Origin: Turritopsis dohrnii
Lineage: Eukaryota > Cnidaria > Hydrozoa > Anthoathecata > Oceaniidae
Reading direction: 5' to 3'
DNA: 64,000 bases
Assembly (NCBI GenBank): GCA_027922465.2
Contig: BQMF02000755.1
Coordinates: 63,001 to 127,000, forward strand
In this document: positions 11,913-22,275 of the stretch, piece by piece
Position numbering within the stretch: the first letter of the stretch is position 1
Layout of the letters: every line of letters starts with the position of its first letter
Made by a program: the position numbers and the translations under genes
The notes under the pieces: model-generated
Databases searched by the model: none
What the model saw: the letters and a program-made list of their open reading frames with translations, nothing else
What the model was told of the DNA's origin: nothing

Positions 11913-13500
11913 GACACACTTATCCAACTTCATATACGGCTAGGTTTTTAGGTGTGACTGTCAATGATAGTGTTATGGGCATATTGACCATTTGTGCAGA
12001 AAGTAAGTGTTCTACTTAGAATACATACCATCAATGTTGTTCAAAAAAACTTCTATTATTTCCAATGCCTTAAATGCCTCTTGTTTACTTTTTCATTCTT
12101 AGCTGTTGTTTAGCTACGCTTTTCTGAGGGTAAAGCGAAGCTTGAGAGCTAAATCAAAAATCAAAACTACCACCAAAGATACGCGTTTCTGCTACGGGAG
12201 CACATTACCAAAATCTCTGCGAAAGCCTGCCTAAATTTTGAACTACCTTACTTACACTAGTTTTTTGGATACTTTCATTACACTCGGTTAATCCGGGCAA
12301 AGTCTTTCAATTAAACTAGATCATAAAATGAATTCTGCGTACGTTTATCCATTAGACATTTTTCCACGTTCTTTTAAAAAAAAGCGTACTGGAATAAATT
12401 ACTTAAAAATACACTGTTGACGTCTTTTGGTAGGCAGAAGCTTATATGGATGACAATGATTAGAAAGCAACTGATGCAATTGGGAATAAACTTAGAGAAA
12501 ACCATGATGATGATGCAAAACCAAGGAAGACTGAAACAATCACGCTTCTCATTGAATGGCACAAAACAGAATCTTAATAATTTCTTCCAGGCTACATATA
12601 CATTAGCATTCACATTATGTTTGAGAGAGAGTAGCAAATGTGTTCAGGAATAATCATTCGATATCAAGATGAAACAATTGATGATTTCTTTATTTTCATG
12701 GTATTTTTAGTGTTCAAAAGTCATGAATCTGTATTAAGGCTGAAAGAACTGAAAATTATTGTCTACATAATACCAATTATTTTTTATTCCCGCTTCTCCT
12801 GTTTCTTCTTTTCAGCTCAGTTCACGAAATCGAACTCTTCTGTAACTGAATTGAATCTATATACTACAATTAAAAATTACGAAAGAGACATCCATAATAG
12901 CTCCCATAGCACGAATTGACATCGACCCACCGACACTAACCCTAACGACCATATAATCTCCTAAAAGACATTTTAAAGCATGGATATTCGTAGGCAACAA
13001 ACAAACGCACTGACAGTTGTCAAAGAAAACATAGAGACCTCGACACCACAACGCACGCAACAGAGCATCGTTATGCAGGATATACAAAAGCACCAACCAC
13101 TACTTCTATCACGGAGAAGCACTTTAATACCAATCCTTACACAGAAACATGCACCTTTGCTACTAGCAGAAGCAGACATGCAAATAATAAAACCAATGCC
13201 TCAATGTCATCTACATGAAACACGAAGAACATTGTTTCCAACCAACACCTACACCACCCATATGGTCTCCGCCATCACCAAGCATCAACAAGCATTTCTA
13301 TTTGGTACACTTGAAGAACTAATTGTACTACCTTATTCCAGAAAATTAGGGCGGTCGAGGAACTCTTACTTTACAATGAAATAAACGCGAATCTGAGGAG
13401 CAGATGTAAACTTAGTAACAGGGAAAATACAAAAATATTAGTTTACAACACGACAATAGTTATTTCCAACACAAGAGTAGTTTTTTCCATCACAACAAAA
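11913..13500. other. No assignable gene; some open reading of low value
   Basis: Several ORFs of 78-134 codons occur on both strands here, the largest a Gln/Thr-rich reading at 12980-13384. None has a domain, signal peptide or coherent splice pattern. Confidence 0.4.
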
Positions 13501-13779
13501 TCATATTTGATTGAATAAGGATTGAGTCCCAGAGTTTGGATAAATTTGCTCTTTCTGGTTCGTCCAAAGTACCTGGATCGCGTAGTGGTTGGACATATTC
13601 CACGAGAATTGAGTGTAGACATACAATGATGGTGGGGCCATTATATCGGGAAACGTTTTATCAGATAAATAGAAGCCATCGCCATTGCTTCGAGAAGGAT
13701 TAGAAATACCAATAGCAGTCTTTGTAAGTTGGTCAAATGAAAAATCAATGCCCATCGTTAAAGAGAAAGTCAGAAGCAT
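13501..13779 (-). CDS. Possible protein-coding exon, unidentified
   Basis: A 92-codon minus-strand ORF with ordinary-looking composition (SNGDGFYLSDKTFPDI, SLYVYTQFSWNMSNHYAIQV), suggesting a beta-rich extracellular domain rather than random sequence. I do not recognise it and see no matching upstream exon. The plus strand is also open over 13685-13942, which weakens the case. Confidence 0.22.
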   Translation of the reverse strand: MLLTFSLTMGIDFSFDQLTKTAIGISNPSRSNGDGFYLSDKTFPDIMAPPSLYVYTQFSWNMSNHYAIQVLWTNQKEQIYPNSGTQSLFNQI

Positions 13780-13942
13780 AAACTATCCATGTGATATGGA
13801 TTATGTAGACGATTTCAAAAAAACATCAGAATTAGATAGGTGTTCTAGCGGGGATGTTATAGAAAAACATATTCGACACGCGCTTTCCCATAATATGTCT
13901 TTTATATTTGTATATACTTTTGTATATACTGTAGCTATTTGA

Positions 13943-14740
13943 AGATATCGTTAAAGTATAGACATAAAATTGACGTCTTATGATATTTGCTCATATTTAC
14001 TTAATTTTGCAGCAAATTATACTACATGAAATTAACGCAAATTTTTAAAACCGCGTTAATCAGATGGCATGTTAATTTCCTGGAGTAAGGTAGTTTCCAG
14101 ATTGTTCTTTCCATCATCTCGCTGGTATACTGTTTGTCGAAACCATTTACCCCCGTTTAAGCTGTTCAAAAACACTACTTCCTAGAACGACAAAACCATC
14201 CCACGTCATAATGTCCACATATACATCAACTTGATAAAGACACATAGCAGGTCGAAATATTGTGAATTTTAAAAATCTGCGTTTTCTAATGTTTTACATA
14301 TACACCAAATGTATTAATAATCTTCCCCTACTCAAACACATACATAGATGAGAACGTTTAAAACGAAATTCTACAAAAACAAAATCCACCCACAACTCAC
14401 ATCATCTTGCAAATATCAACAAGACGATCGGATGGTCGAAAGATTTCGCTTATGTTTTTTTAAGAATAGCGACCTATAAATAACGTCCATTCTAAATGCA
14501 TACTTGAGGGTTCATTGGGTTGCAGAGCGGAATTTATAATAAACCCGTCTCCACAGTGATACGTGTTTTCGTATTTCCGCGTAACCTCCTGTTTCTGAGC
14601 CTAGTTGCACTACTGATGCATTTTGTTAAAAGATCTACTAGTGTAAGCATAGACATAAAAAAGTTTTATTGTGTAAACCTAACTTTATTAATAAACACAT
14701 CACAAATTGAAACAAAAGAAATGTATACTTGTATTTGCTG
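13943..14740. other. No gene seen
   Basis: AT-rich; only a 98-codon plus-strand ORF (14520-14816) that runs into the following MITE and has no domain signal. Confidence 0.4.
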
Positions 14741-14743
14741 TAA

Positions 14744-15946
14744 AGCTTGGTTCTCACTAGGCGATAGCAGCGCGCTAACCACAGTGCGCATGGTGCGCCT
14801 TGTTCTTATCGCCTAGTGAGAACATATAAGTACCTGCTTAGCGCATTCTTATCTACTTGATATCGTCCTCTTATCTCCTTTTTTGAAATCAAAAAATTTT
14901 GATATTTTTTTATGAGCGATAAAGCTTGGTTTCCACTATGAGTTAACTTCAGTTAGCTTGAGGTAGAATTCGTGGTCTAGAAAATTAACTCAAGTGGAAA
15001 CTTCCTTAAAACCAGCTCAAAAATTTTAACTCACGTTTTCTCTCAAATTAAACCGTCAAAGGATTCCGACTACTTGCAGCATGTTTCTGAAGTGTCGAAG
15101 AAAAATGTTTTCAATGAATACATTAAGGATACTCACTACACTACAATTACCTCACGTTTTTTTGTTATAACTCAATTTATATTCATTTTTCCCCCATAAA
15201 AGTATACATTTTCTGAAAGCTTATTAAATTTCCTACATTTCAATTTGGATTTTTATTTCATAGCATCTAATGGTAAGGAATAAAAAAGGTTTAAATTTAA
15301 ATGGTTTTTGAGTGATAAGTCCCCTACAAATCGTCCGTTTTTAAATTTTTTTACATCCACGTGTTCCCGACATCATTCGTCAAAAAAGGTTGCCACAGTT
15401 TTTTAAATAAAGCTTTCAAACTCGAATAATCGTTTAATAAGCATGTTTTTCTTTAAAAAACGGTTATTTTCGATGCCTAGCAACAGAAAAACGACAAAAA
15501 TGTGGCAACCTTTTTTCCGTAAGATTTCATTGGTTAAAATAAAATTCAACGAAAAAATAAAACTGAAATATTTCGTTTTAAAGATTTTAATGCATCAAGT
15601 AAAAGATCATTTTTTTCCGTAATGGCGCTCCATAATAGTCTCCTAATTCCTTCCGATTCCGAAAAACCTCTGAAATTTCTTGTTATATTTTTTTTGTTTT
15701 CCTAAGTTTCTCGCTTCAGGTGTCTTCTTCTACGAAGCATAAGCAACAACAACAATTTTTCATTAATTGCTGCCATTTTGCTTTTTCTCTTTTTTCTTCA
15801 CGTGCGCTTGGTAAAAAGAGCTAACCTTATTTCTAGTGAGAACATCAACGAAAAATCGAAATACCTGTAGGACGAATTGTAAAACGAGATAAGAAATCAT
15901 GTGCACTGTGGTTAGCACGCTGTTATCACCTAGTGAGAACCAAGCT
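14744..15946. mobile_element. PIF/Harbinger-type MITE, AGCTTGGTTCTCACTAG ends
   Basis: Left end AGCTTGGTTCTCACTAGGCG and right end CACCTAGTGAGAACCAAGCT are inverted repeats flanked by the 3-bp duplication TAA (14741-14743, 15947-15949), as in Harbinger elements. The left terminal 75 bp folds back on itself (TTCTCACTAGGCGATA against TATCGCCTAGTGAGAA). Another AGCTTGGTTTCCACTA end starts near 14933, probably a second element broken inside the first. No transposase is present. Confidence 0.7.
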
Positions 15947-15949
15947 TAA

Positions 15950-16384
15950 CCATGAATTTTTTTTAAAAAAGAAATGATTTTATAAGAAAAACCTGAGCCA
16001 AAAGAGATAAGAAAAAAAGATTTGTTCGGGAAAATTTCAAAAAACGAAAATCTATCCAAAATACTCAAACAAAATAAACAAATCAAATAACAAACAAATA
16101 GTTTGTTTTTGTAATAGACAGTTTGGAGCTAGAGTTAAAATTAAAACTGCTTGTAAAGCTTCTTCTTCACTGCAGTTGATCTTCGAAGGATATCAACATC
16201 AAAAACGTCACTAAAAAAGTTTACTTAATTTAAATTTCACAGTGGTACTTCGAATCAAGAAAGTAATTGAACCCTTCTTTTTGACTTTAGGACACCCGTG
16301 GTGGAATAAAGTATTTAAAATACCCGTGGTTTCTCCTCCTCCTTTTACTACTACTACTACTCCAAGTTATGAACGTTTTCGTAC
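15950..16384. other. No gene seen
   Basis: AT-rich spacer between the MITE and the satellite, with a short (CTA)n-like run near 16347. Confidence 0.4.
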
Positions 16385-17190
16385 ATGACATCCTTGCGGA
16401 ATTCGCAAATTTGGTCAAATTAGGACTTCCAGTTGACCAATTTTCATGAAAATTTGCGCAGAGCGCAATTGAAAGGTGCTGATTTCAAATTTGACATGGA
16501 TATTGCCAGGTTTGACTAAAATTGGCCAATTTAGGCCAAATTTGGACCAAATTTCGAAAATTCTTCAATTTTCATGAAATTTTGCAAGGATCACAATTGA
16601 AAGGTGCTGATTTCAAATTTGACAATGATTTTGTCAGGTTTGACTAAAATTGGCCAATTTAGGCCAAATTTGGACCAAATTTCGAAAGTTCTTCAATTTT
16701 CACGAAATTTTGCACGGATCACAATTGAAAGGTGCTGATTTCAAATTTGACAATGATTTTGTCAGGTTTGACTAAAATTGGCCAATTTAGGCCAAATTTG
16801 GACCAAATTTCGTAAATTCTTCAATTTTCACAAAAATTTGCATGGATCACATTTGAAGGGTGCTGATTTCGAATTTGACAATGATGTTGCCAGGTTCGAC
16901 TAAAATTGGCCAATTTAGGCCAAATTTGGACCAAATTTCGAAAGTTCTTCGATTTTCATGAAATTTTGCACGGATCACATTTGAAAGGTGCTGATTACGA
17001 ATTTGTCAGTCATTTTGTCAGATTTGACCAGAAATGGGTAATTCGGGCCAAATTTGGATCAAACTTAGAAATTTCCGCAATATTCATAAAAATTTCTACA
17101 ACTCACAATTAGAAGTTGCTGATTTTGAATTTGCCAGTCATTTTATTAGATTTGAACATAATTTGGCAATTCGGCAATGTTGTATTTTGA
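16385..17190. repeat. Satellite, about six units of 128 bp
   Basis: The phrase AAAGGTGCTGATTTCAAATT recurs with about 128-bp spacing (near 16470, 16599, 16727, 16856, 16984, 17113), as does TTGGCCAATTTAGGCCAAAT. Units drift in sequence towards the right end, so this is an old array. The ORFs crossing it (16906-17282) are by-products of the repeat. Confidence 0.85.
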
Positions 17191-17541
17191 GACTAAATAA
17201 TGCATCGTTGTGTTACGTCCTGAAGTCTTCAAGCCAAGCGGCTTCTTGTTGTTTTTCCTTTTGGGAAAGATTTTTTTTGTGACCATGGTCATGAGAGCAA
17301 GGATATAAATAAATAGAAATGAAAGAATTTTAAGTTAGTAAGTGCGGTCCTAAAAAACCTTCGTCGTACATAGATTAGATAGATAGAACGCCGCCGAAAA
17401 CAATATATTTCTTTTAGCGAAATCTAAAAAAGCAACATCATTTACTCACACAGTCAGTGGCTTTAGCCAGCTGACTATTGGAATAGGGTTTCGTCGTCGT
17501 CGCCGTCGTCTATAATTTTTTAGTAAATTGTTATTTACTAA
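17191..17541. other. No gene seen
   Basis: Contains a short imperfect TCGTCGTCGCCGTCGTC run near 17492; nothing else supportable. Confidence 0.4.
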
Positions 17542-18184
17542 CCCAGCGGGCACAAAGACGTCGTAAAGACGTCGTAAAGACGTCTTTTCAAGACGTCCCT
17601 AAGACGTCGCAAAATGGCCGCGAAGTGGGAATCTCAAAAGACGTCCCAATTACATCTTCATTGAGACGTCTCGATGACATCCCAACGACATCGTAACGAC
17701 GTCGCAGGATTATGAAATTTACTCTTTTAAAAACTGTAATAGGCCACAGGCGGACCCGAACCTGGAATCTCTGGTGTGCCAGCCGAACTCGTAACCGTTA
17801 TGCTACCGCTGCTTGTTGTCAAGACGTTTAAAAACATTTACAATAAATCATTCTATACAGACTGATTGCTTTTGAAAGTTTATAATTGTTTCGAAGATCG
17901 TTATTGAATCTGCACAGAGACGTCCCAAAAACGTCGTAAAAGGATCCCAATTGCGACGTCCCGTTTCAGACGTCCCAACGACGTCGCAAAATGATCTTAA
18001 ATTTACAATTGTTTCGAAGGTCGTTATTCAATCCGTATAAAGACGTCCCAAAAACGTCGTAAAAGGATCCCAATTGGGACGTCCCGTTTCAGACGTCCCT
18101 ACGACGTCCCAAAATGATCTGGAAAGCAAACGACCATTTTACGATTAAAATAAGACGTCTCAAAGACGTCTTGTGCCCGCTGGG
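17542..18184. mobile_element. GACGTC-rich foldback MITE, CCCAGCGGGCACAA ends
   Basis: Left end CCCAGCGGGCACAAAGACGT and right end GACGTCTTGTGCCCGCTGGG are inverted repeats. The interior holds more than fifteen GACGTC-type palindromes and two direct repeats of about 115 bp (from about 17875 and 18005). The target duplication is not clear. A tRNA-like segment is embedded (17741-17812). Confidence 0.75.
17741..17812 (-). repeat. tRNA-like segment inside the MITE
   Basis: Read on the minus strand, it has an A-box-like TAGCATAACGG followed about 40 bases later by a B-box-like GGTTCGGGTCC, spaced as in a tRNA gene. I do not see a clean acceptor stem, so it is probably a tRNA-derived SINE head or tRNA pseudogene captured by the element. 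Confidence 0.45.
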
Positions 18185-19193
18185 AAAAGATATGCAAGTA
18201 AAATACCGCTGCCTTGCTAGGGTAATCGGCTGCATTTTAATTATTACTATCTGAACATAGTAAGATCACTCCAGAGGGGTTTCCAAAGGAGAAGTTGGAC
18301 TTGTAATCCCTGGTAGATATAAAGCAATGACACAAAGAAATGAAATCATTGATGTGCTGAATTAAAAACTGATCAAGAAGAAAGAAAAATTTGAATTTTA
18401 ATATGAGGAGAAAAGTGTAGATGATTTTCAGAAGAAAACTATTTTTGGGTAAATTCTTGGCTTTTCATTTTTCCCAAAATTTAAATAAGCGCCCACTTAA
18501 AGAACTTTCAAATAAGGTGGGCACTAATTCGAGAATTAACGGTACCTTAACAAAACACTACAGGCTCTGACAAGTAAGAAAAGCGTAGAAAGGGAGACTT
18601 TAACAAGTGAGTAATACACATGATCCTTTCTTGTCAAACAAGAAAGTTTCTCAGCCATTCCATTTCCTTTTCCAAGAAACGAGTAGGTAATGAACCTTTC
18701 TAAAGTTGTGAGAAAACTTTATAAGAATGAGAATGAGTGGCACACAGCCGAAATGACTATCTGTATATTGAGTTTGATGGCAAGTCCGACGATTATATCG
18801 GAGAGGACTGTAATAGAAAATAATGCCGCATCAGACAATAATGCACCGTAGTTTTAATATATGTCTTTTTCACTCTTCATTATTCCGCTTAATTATTATT
18901 AAACTTTTCTAAATCACTGTTGCTTTCTACATACATTGAAACGACGGTTTTTATTACAGGACACGGTACTGACATGTTCGAAGTTTTAACATATCCAACT
19001 TGATATGTAAAAGAAGTTAATAAGATACTGTTTGTTTTGATTGAAACGTTATCATGTTTTCCTTCGTTTAATTTTTCATAAATTAATTCCGCTATTCAAA
19101 TACACCATCATTAATTTAGTTTATGGAAGTTATTACTCTTGGAGAGAAATCAAAAGTTAAGCAGAAAAAGATGCTTCAACATTGTATATTCTA
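18185..19193. other. No gene; contains a degenerate GCGCCCACTT repeat
   Basis: Around 18484-18545 the words AATAAGCGCCCACTTAAAG and AATAAGGTGGGCAC form an inverted pair like the ATAAGCGCCC repeats at 32382-32632. Nothing coding was seen. Confidence 0.4.
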
Positions 19194-19812
19194 AAGGCGG
19201 TTTTTCACTTCAAGAAAATTTTCCGCGGACAGGAACGGACAGGAGAATTTTCTGCGGACACAGCCGGAAAATTTTCAGCTGTTAATTTCCACACATTTTA
19301 TGAGATTGGAAAATTTTCTTTTCTTTCACTCTAAATTTTGACTCTGCAAAACATGGTTTATCTAAGTACAATAACAAAAAAAACTTTGTTACTGAGTTCT
19401 GTACGAAATTCACTGGAAAAGTTCTGGAAATCACTGGAAATTCAAGGAATAATATTTGCTGTTGTGGTTCGCTTCTCCGCCCAGCCATCATCCTCGTCGT
19501 CATAAATAGCCATAGTTTTTGTTCATCAAAAATAATTCTTATTCTGTTTTTTTGTGTAGTACTTCGATCAACTGAAGCACTGATTTTTAAAAAATGTATT
19601 CATGCTGCAAACAGCTATAAATAACAAATTTTGATTGGCTCCTTAAAATTCATCTCCTGCTTTTTGTCAGGAAAGAACAGAAAAAGTTGAACTTCCATTC
19701 AGAACAGAACGGAAAGGAAAAATTTCTGTTGTCGTGATGTTTGCGCATGTTCAGTTGCTTTTCTTTCCTGTCCGTTCCTGTCCTGTTCACTCTTGAAGTG
19801 AAAAACCGCCTT
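19194..19812. mobile_element. MITE with AAGGCGGTTTTTCACTTCA ends
   Basis: Left AAGGCGGTTTTTCACTTCAA and right TTGAAGTGAAAAACCGCCTT are inverted repeats flanked by TA on both sides. Subterminal GGACAGGAACGGACAGG pairs with CCTGTCCGTTCCTGTCC on the right. It is non-coding. It lies about 300 bp upstream of the TATA box of the Cys-rich peptide gene and could contribute promoter sequence. Confidence 0.75.
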
Positions 19813-20111
19813 TATGCTGACATCATTTTGTAACATTACTTGTTTTTCAGGACCTTGATCTGGCGATATCATATTCCTAGTAAAAAGATGATTTATTTTC
19901 TGTCTATGAATCAGTGAGACCTGAGAGTGAGAAATTCATGAAAAAAGCATTGTGAAATGTGAAACTGCAAAGATCAGTTTTGATACCAGAAATGATGAAA
20001 TAACAGTATGAATAACATTTGATGAAACAGCTGTTGAAACAGTGATGACGTAAGACGATACGATCAACAAAATTGCAATATCAGCTTTCACCTGTATAAA
20101 GTCACTTAACC

Positions 20112-20118
20112 TATAAAA
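20112..20118 (+). promoter_or_regulatory. TATA box of the Cys-rich peptide gene
   Basis: TATAAAA stands about 30 bases upstream of a probable start near 20143. The 5' leader then runs to a donor (CAACAG followed by GTAAGT) at 20171/20172. The leader intron ends at an acceptor (TTTCAATGCAG) at 20293, leaving 26 bases before the ATG. Confidence 0.6.
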
Positions 20119-20319
20119 GTTAAGCTCTTCATAAACAGTTTATCATTATAAATTTTGGTCCAGTTCAACAGGTAAGTCACTGAGAATAATATCAGATTTG
20201 AAAAGAAGTGATCTTCGCAGAGAAATTATTTATTTTTATTATTTTTATTAAAATGCATATTCTCCCAACCGTGAAATATTAATTTCAATGCAGCTCACGA
20301 CACGAACGTTGGTTCAAAA

Positions 20320-20672
20320 ATGAAGACGTTATTCTTCTTTGCCTTGGTTGCTTTAACTGTGTTATCTATGACGTCGGCATCTAAGCTAGACGAATGTGAA
20401 AATGCATGCGAAAAGGGTAAGTGAAGATTTGAATGCAAATTATTGCTTCTCGTGAATTGTATTTTGTTTTGTTTTGTTTGAATTTTTCCATTAAACTTTC
20501 CTACTCTTCAGGAACGAATGCCGTCGAAAATTTTTGTCGTGGTTTGCCATCAAGAATTCGCATTCGTGGAATCACCATCAGAATCACCAACGATATGAAA
20601 CGATCATGTTGGAGTAAAGCTCGAGAATCAGTCACTGCTTGCAAAGGAATGTGTTATTTCTTATTCGACTGA
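20320..20672 (+). CDS. Secreted six-cysteine peptide precursor, unidentified family
   Basis: Coding exons 20320-20416 and 20512-20672, split after the first base of a Gly codon by a 95-nt GT-AG intron, give 85 residues. Residues 1-20 (MKTLFFFALVALTVLSMTSA) are a classic signal peptide. The mature part has six cysteines spaced C-x3-C-x10-C-x23-C-x10-C-x3-C, so the spacing reads the same in both directions. The central 23-residue loop is strongly basic with Arg alternating with hydrophobic residues (RIRIRGITIRI), which can form an amphipathic strand. This fits a secreted antimicrobial or venom-type peptide, but I recognise no named family and function is inferred only from size, charge and cysteines. 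The compact TATA promoter with a leader intron supports a real gene. Confidence 0.8.
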
Positions 20673-21104
20673 AGAAGAACTGAATATATAAGCGGTCAAT
20701 ATGTCTACTAGCTTACATGTAGTGAAAATGTGATTTTCAGCATATAAATGTTACATACAAATTTTTGAGTTAATCATTTAAATCACATAAGAACTTAAAA
20801 TGTCGAGTTTTCAGACTTATGTACATACCAGGTAAAACTAAGGCGCTCCTGAAATGTCAAAGCATAAACGCAGTTGTCAAAATAGAATCCAAACAAGTGC
20901 AAAGAAGTTTTCGGCGATAAAAAGCTGAGTTTCGTTGCTCGTTCTTCAACTTTTGATCTGATTGAATAGAAAAAGTACAACGAGAAGTTTGCAATTAATA
21001 ATACACCTTATTCCAGTTTCAAAAGCGTTCTGCATAATACACGATTCTGGTCAACTCTTTTTGCATCGTTTATATTAGGTTAATACCGAGTGGTTTGTCG
21101 CAGG
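20673..21104. other. 3' flank of the peptide gene; no other gene seen
   Basis: No strong AATAAA signal is visible just after the stop; TATATAA and ATAAAT words occur at 20685-20755. A 61-codon minus-strand ORF has no domain signal. Confidence 0.35.
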
Positions 21105-21312
21105 TTAAGCCCGATTTCCATGTGTGTGTTTCCAGCGGGCGGGCGCACAAATTACGCTTGTATGACATCATGCGCATGCGCTTCAGGAGATTATTTTTAA
21201 ATTCCCAGCGAACTTGAGCGAAAAAAGCAACGCTCGTGAAAGTTAAAATTTTCAAACTTTTTTTGTGCGCTCAGTGCGAATAGCCAATCAAATTTAAAGA
21301 TTTTAAAACAAA

Positions 21313-21555
21313 ATGGCGTCTGAACAAGTAGAACCACTGACTTCAAATGAAAATGAAAACACTGAAGTACCAAGAGCTGTTCGTGAGAAGTCCTGTGAAT
21401 TGGTGGATAAGGAACTTCTTATAGAACTTGTGAGAAAGCAACCCAGTATCTGGAATATGAAATCGCCTCATTACAAGGACATATTTAAAAAGAAGGTTGC
21501 CTGGAATTTTATAGCTGAATCTATGGGCACCAAAGATCAAAGTAGCTGTACCTAG
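21313..21555 (+). pseudogene. MADF/Myb-like accessory protein of Harbinger, 3' truncated
   Basis: The ATG at 21313 opens a reading frame with LVDKELLIELVRKQPSIWNM, SPHYKDIFKKK and WNFIAESMG, the N-terminal two helices of a MADF (Myb/SANT-like) DNA-binding domain. In Harbinger elements such a protein partners the transposase and helps nuclear import and end binding. Homologous reading stops near 21545; the last few codons come from the antisense of the transposase gene. About half of the domain is missing. Confidence 0.75.
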
Positions 21556-22275
21556 TGCACTTGAACTGTAGACACCACTGTCACTTTTACGACCAGCTTC
21601 ACCAATATGTACTAAAGTAAATTCGTAATTCGCATTACAAACTGCCATCAAAACAATGCTGAATGTTTTTTTATAGTTAAAGAATAGAGATCCACTATTC
21701 ACAGGTGCTTGTATGTTGACATGCTTTCCATCAATTGCACCCAGGCAGTTTGGAAAATTCCATAAGTCGTTGAAGTTGTTGGCTATATACACCCATTCTT
21801 CCTTTGATCTATGTGCACGCATATAACCTTCCGCGCTTAAAACTTCCCATATTGCACATGTCGTTTCACGAATAATGCGATGAACGGTTGTAGGGCTAAC
21901 CCGGTAACTGGTGGCAATTGTAAACTGTGCATCACCGGTCGCTAGATAGCGCAAAGTAATAATCAAGCGTTCCGCTGGCGATGTTACAGAACGTCCTGAC
22001 GCACTTGACTTCATTATCAGAGGAGAAACCCACGACAACAGCTTTTCGAAATTTGTTGGATCCATACGAAAATTTTTGTAAAAATACTACTTGTCAAAAA
22101 GCAACAAATCTTTCACTAATCGTTGAAATTCTCCATGTTTTTCTCTTTCCGAGAAGATTTTTCGTACCCACATTCTTTTTGTCTTTGCTTTAGTTTTTTG
22201 TTTTTGTCTGCCTCTAATCATAATCATCAAAATGATGACTTTTTTATAATGGAGAAGATTACTCATCGACGCCAT
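21546..22275 (-). pseudogene. Harbinger DDE transposase, nonsense codon and 3' deletion
   Basis: The minus-strand start is at 22275 (MASMSNLLHYKK). A TAG at about 22087-22089 interrupts after LLLFDK; the duplicate copy at the equivalent place reads CAG (Gln). Downstream reads MDPTNFEKLLSWVSPLI, an HTH-like region (TSYRVSPTTVHRIIR) and two DDE blocks: FPNCLGAIDGKHV with the first Asp, and GEAGRKSDSGVY with the second. The third catalytic acid and the rest of the C-terminus are gone at the junction with the MADF gene. It is not active as it stands. Confidence 0.85.

Noticed and set aside
12980..13384. 134-codon Gln/Thr-rich plus-strand ORF, perhaps a stalk exon of a third receptor
   Set aside because: An acceptor-like AACATAG precedes it, but there is no transmembrane segment, no matching neighbour exon and all frames are partly open; composition alone is not enough.
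16906..17282. ORFs of 68 and 82 codons
   Set aside because: They run across the 128-bp satellite units and merely translate the repeat.
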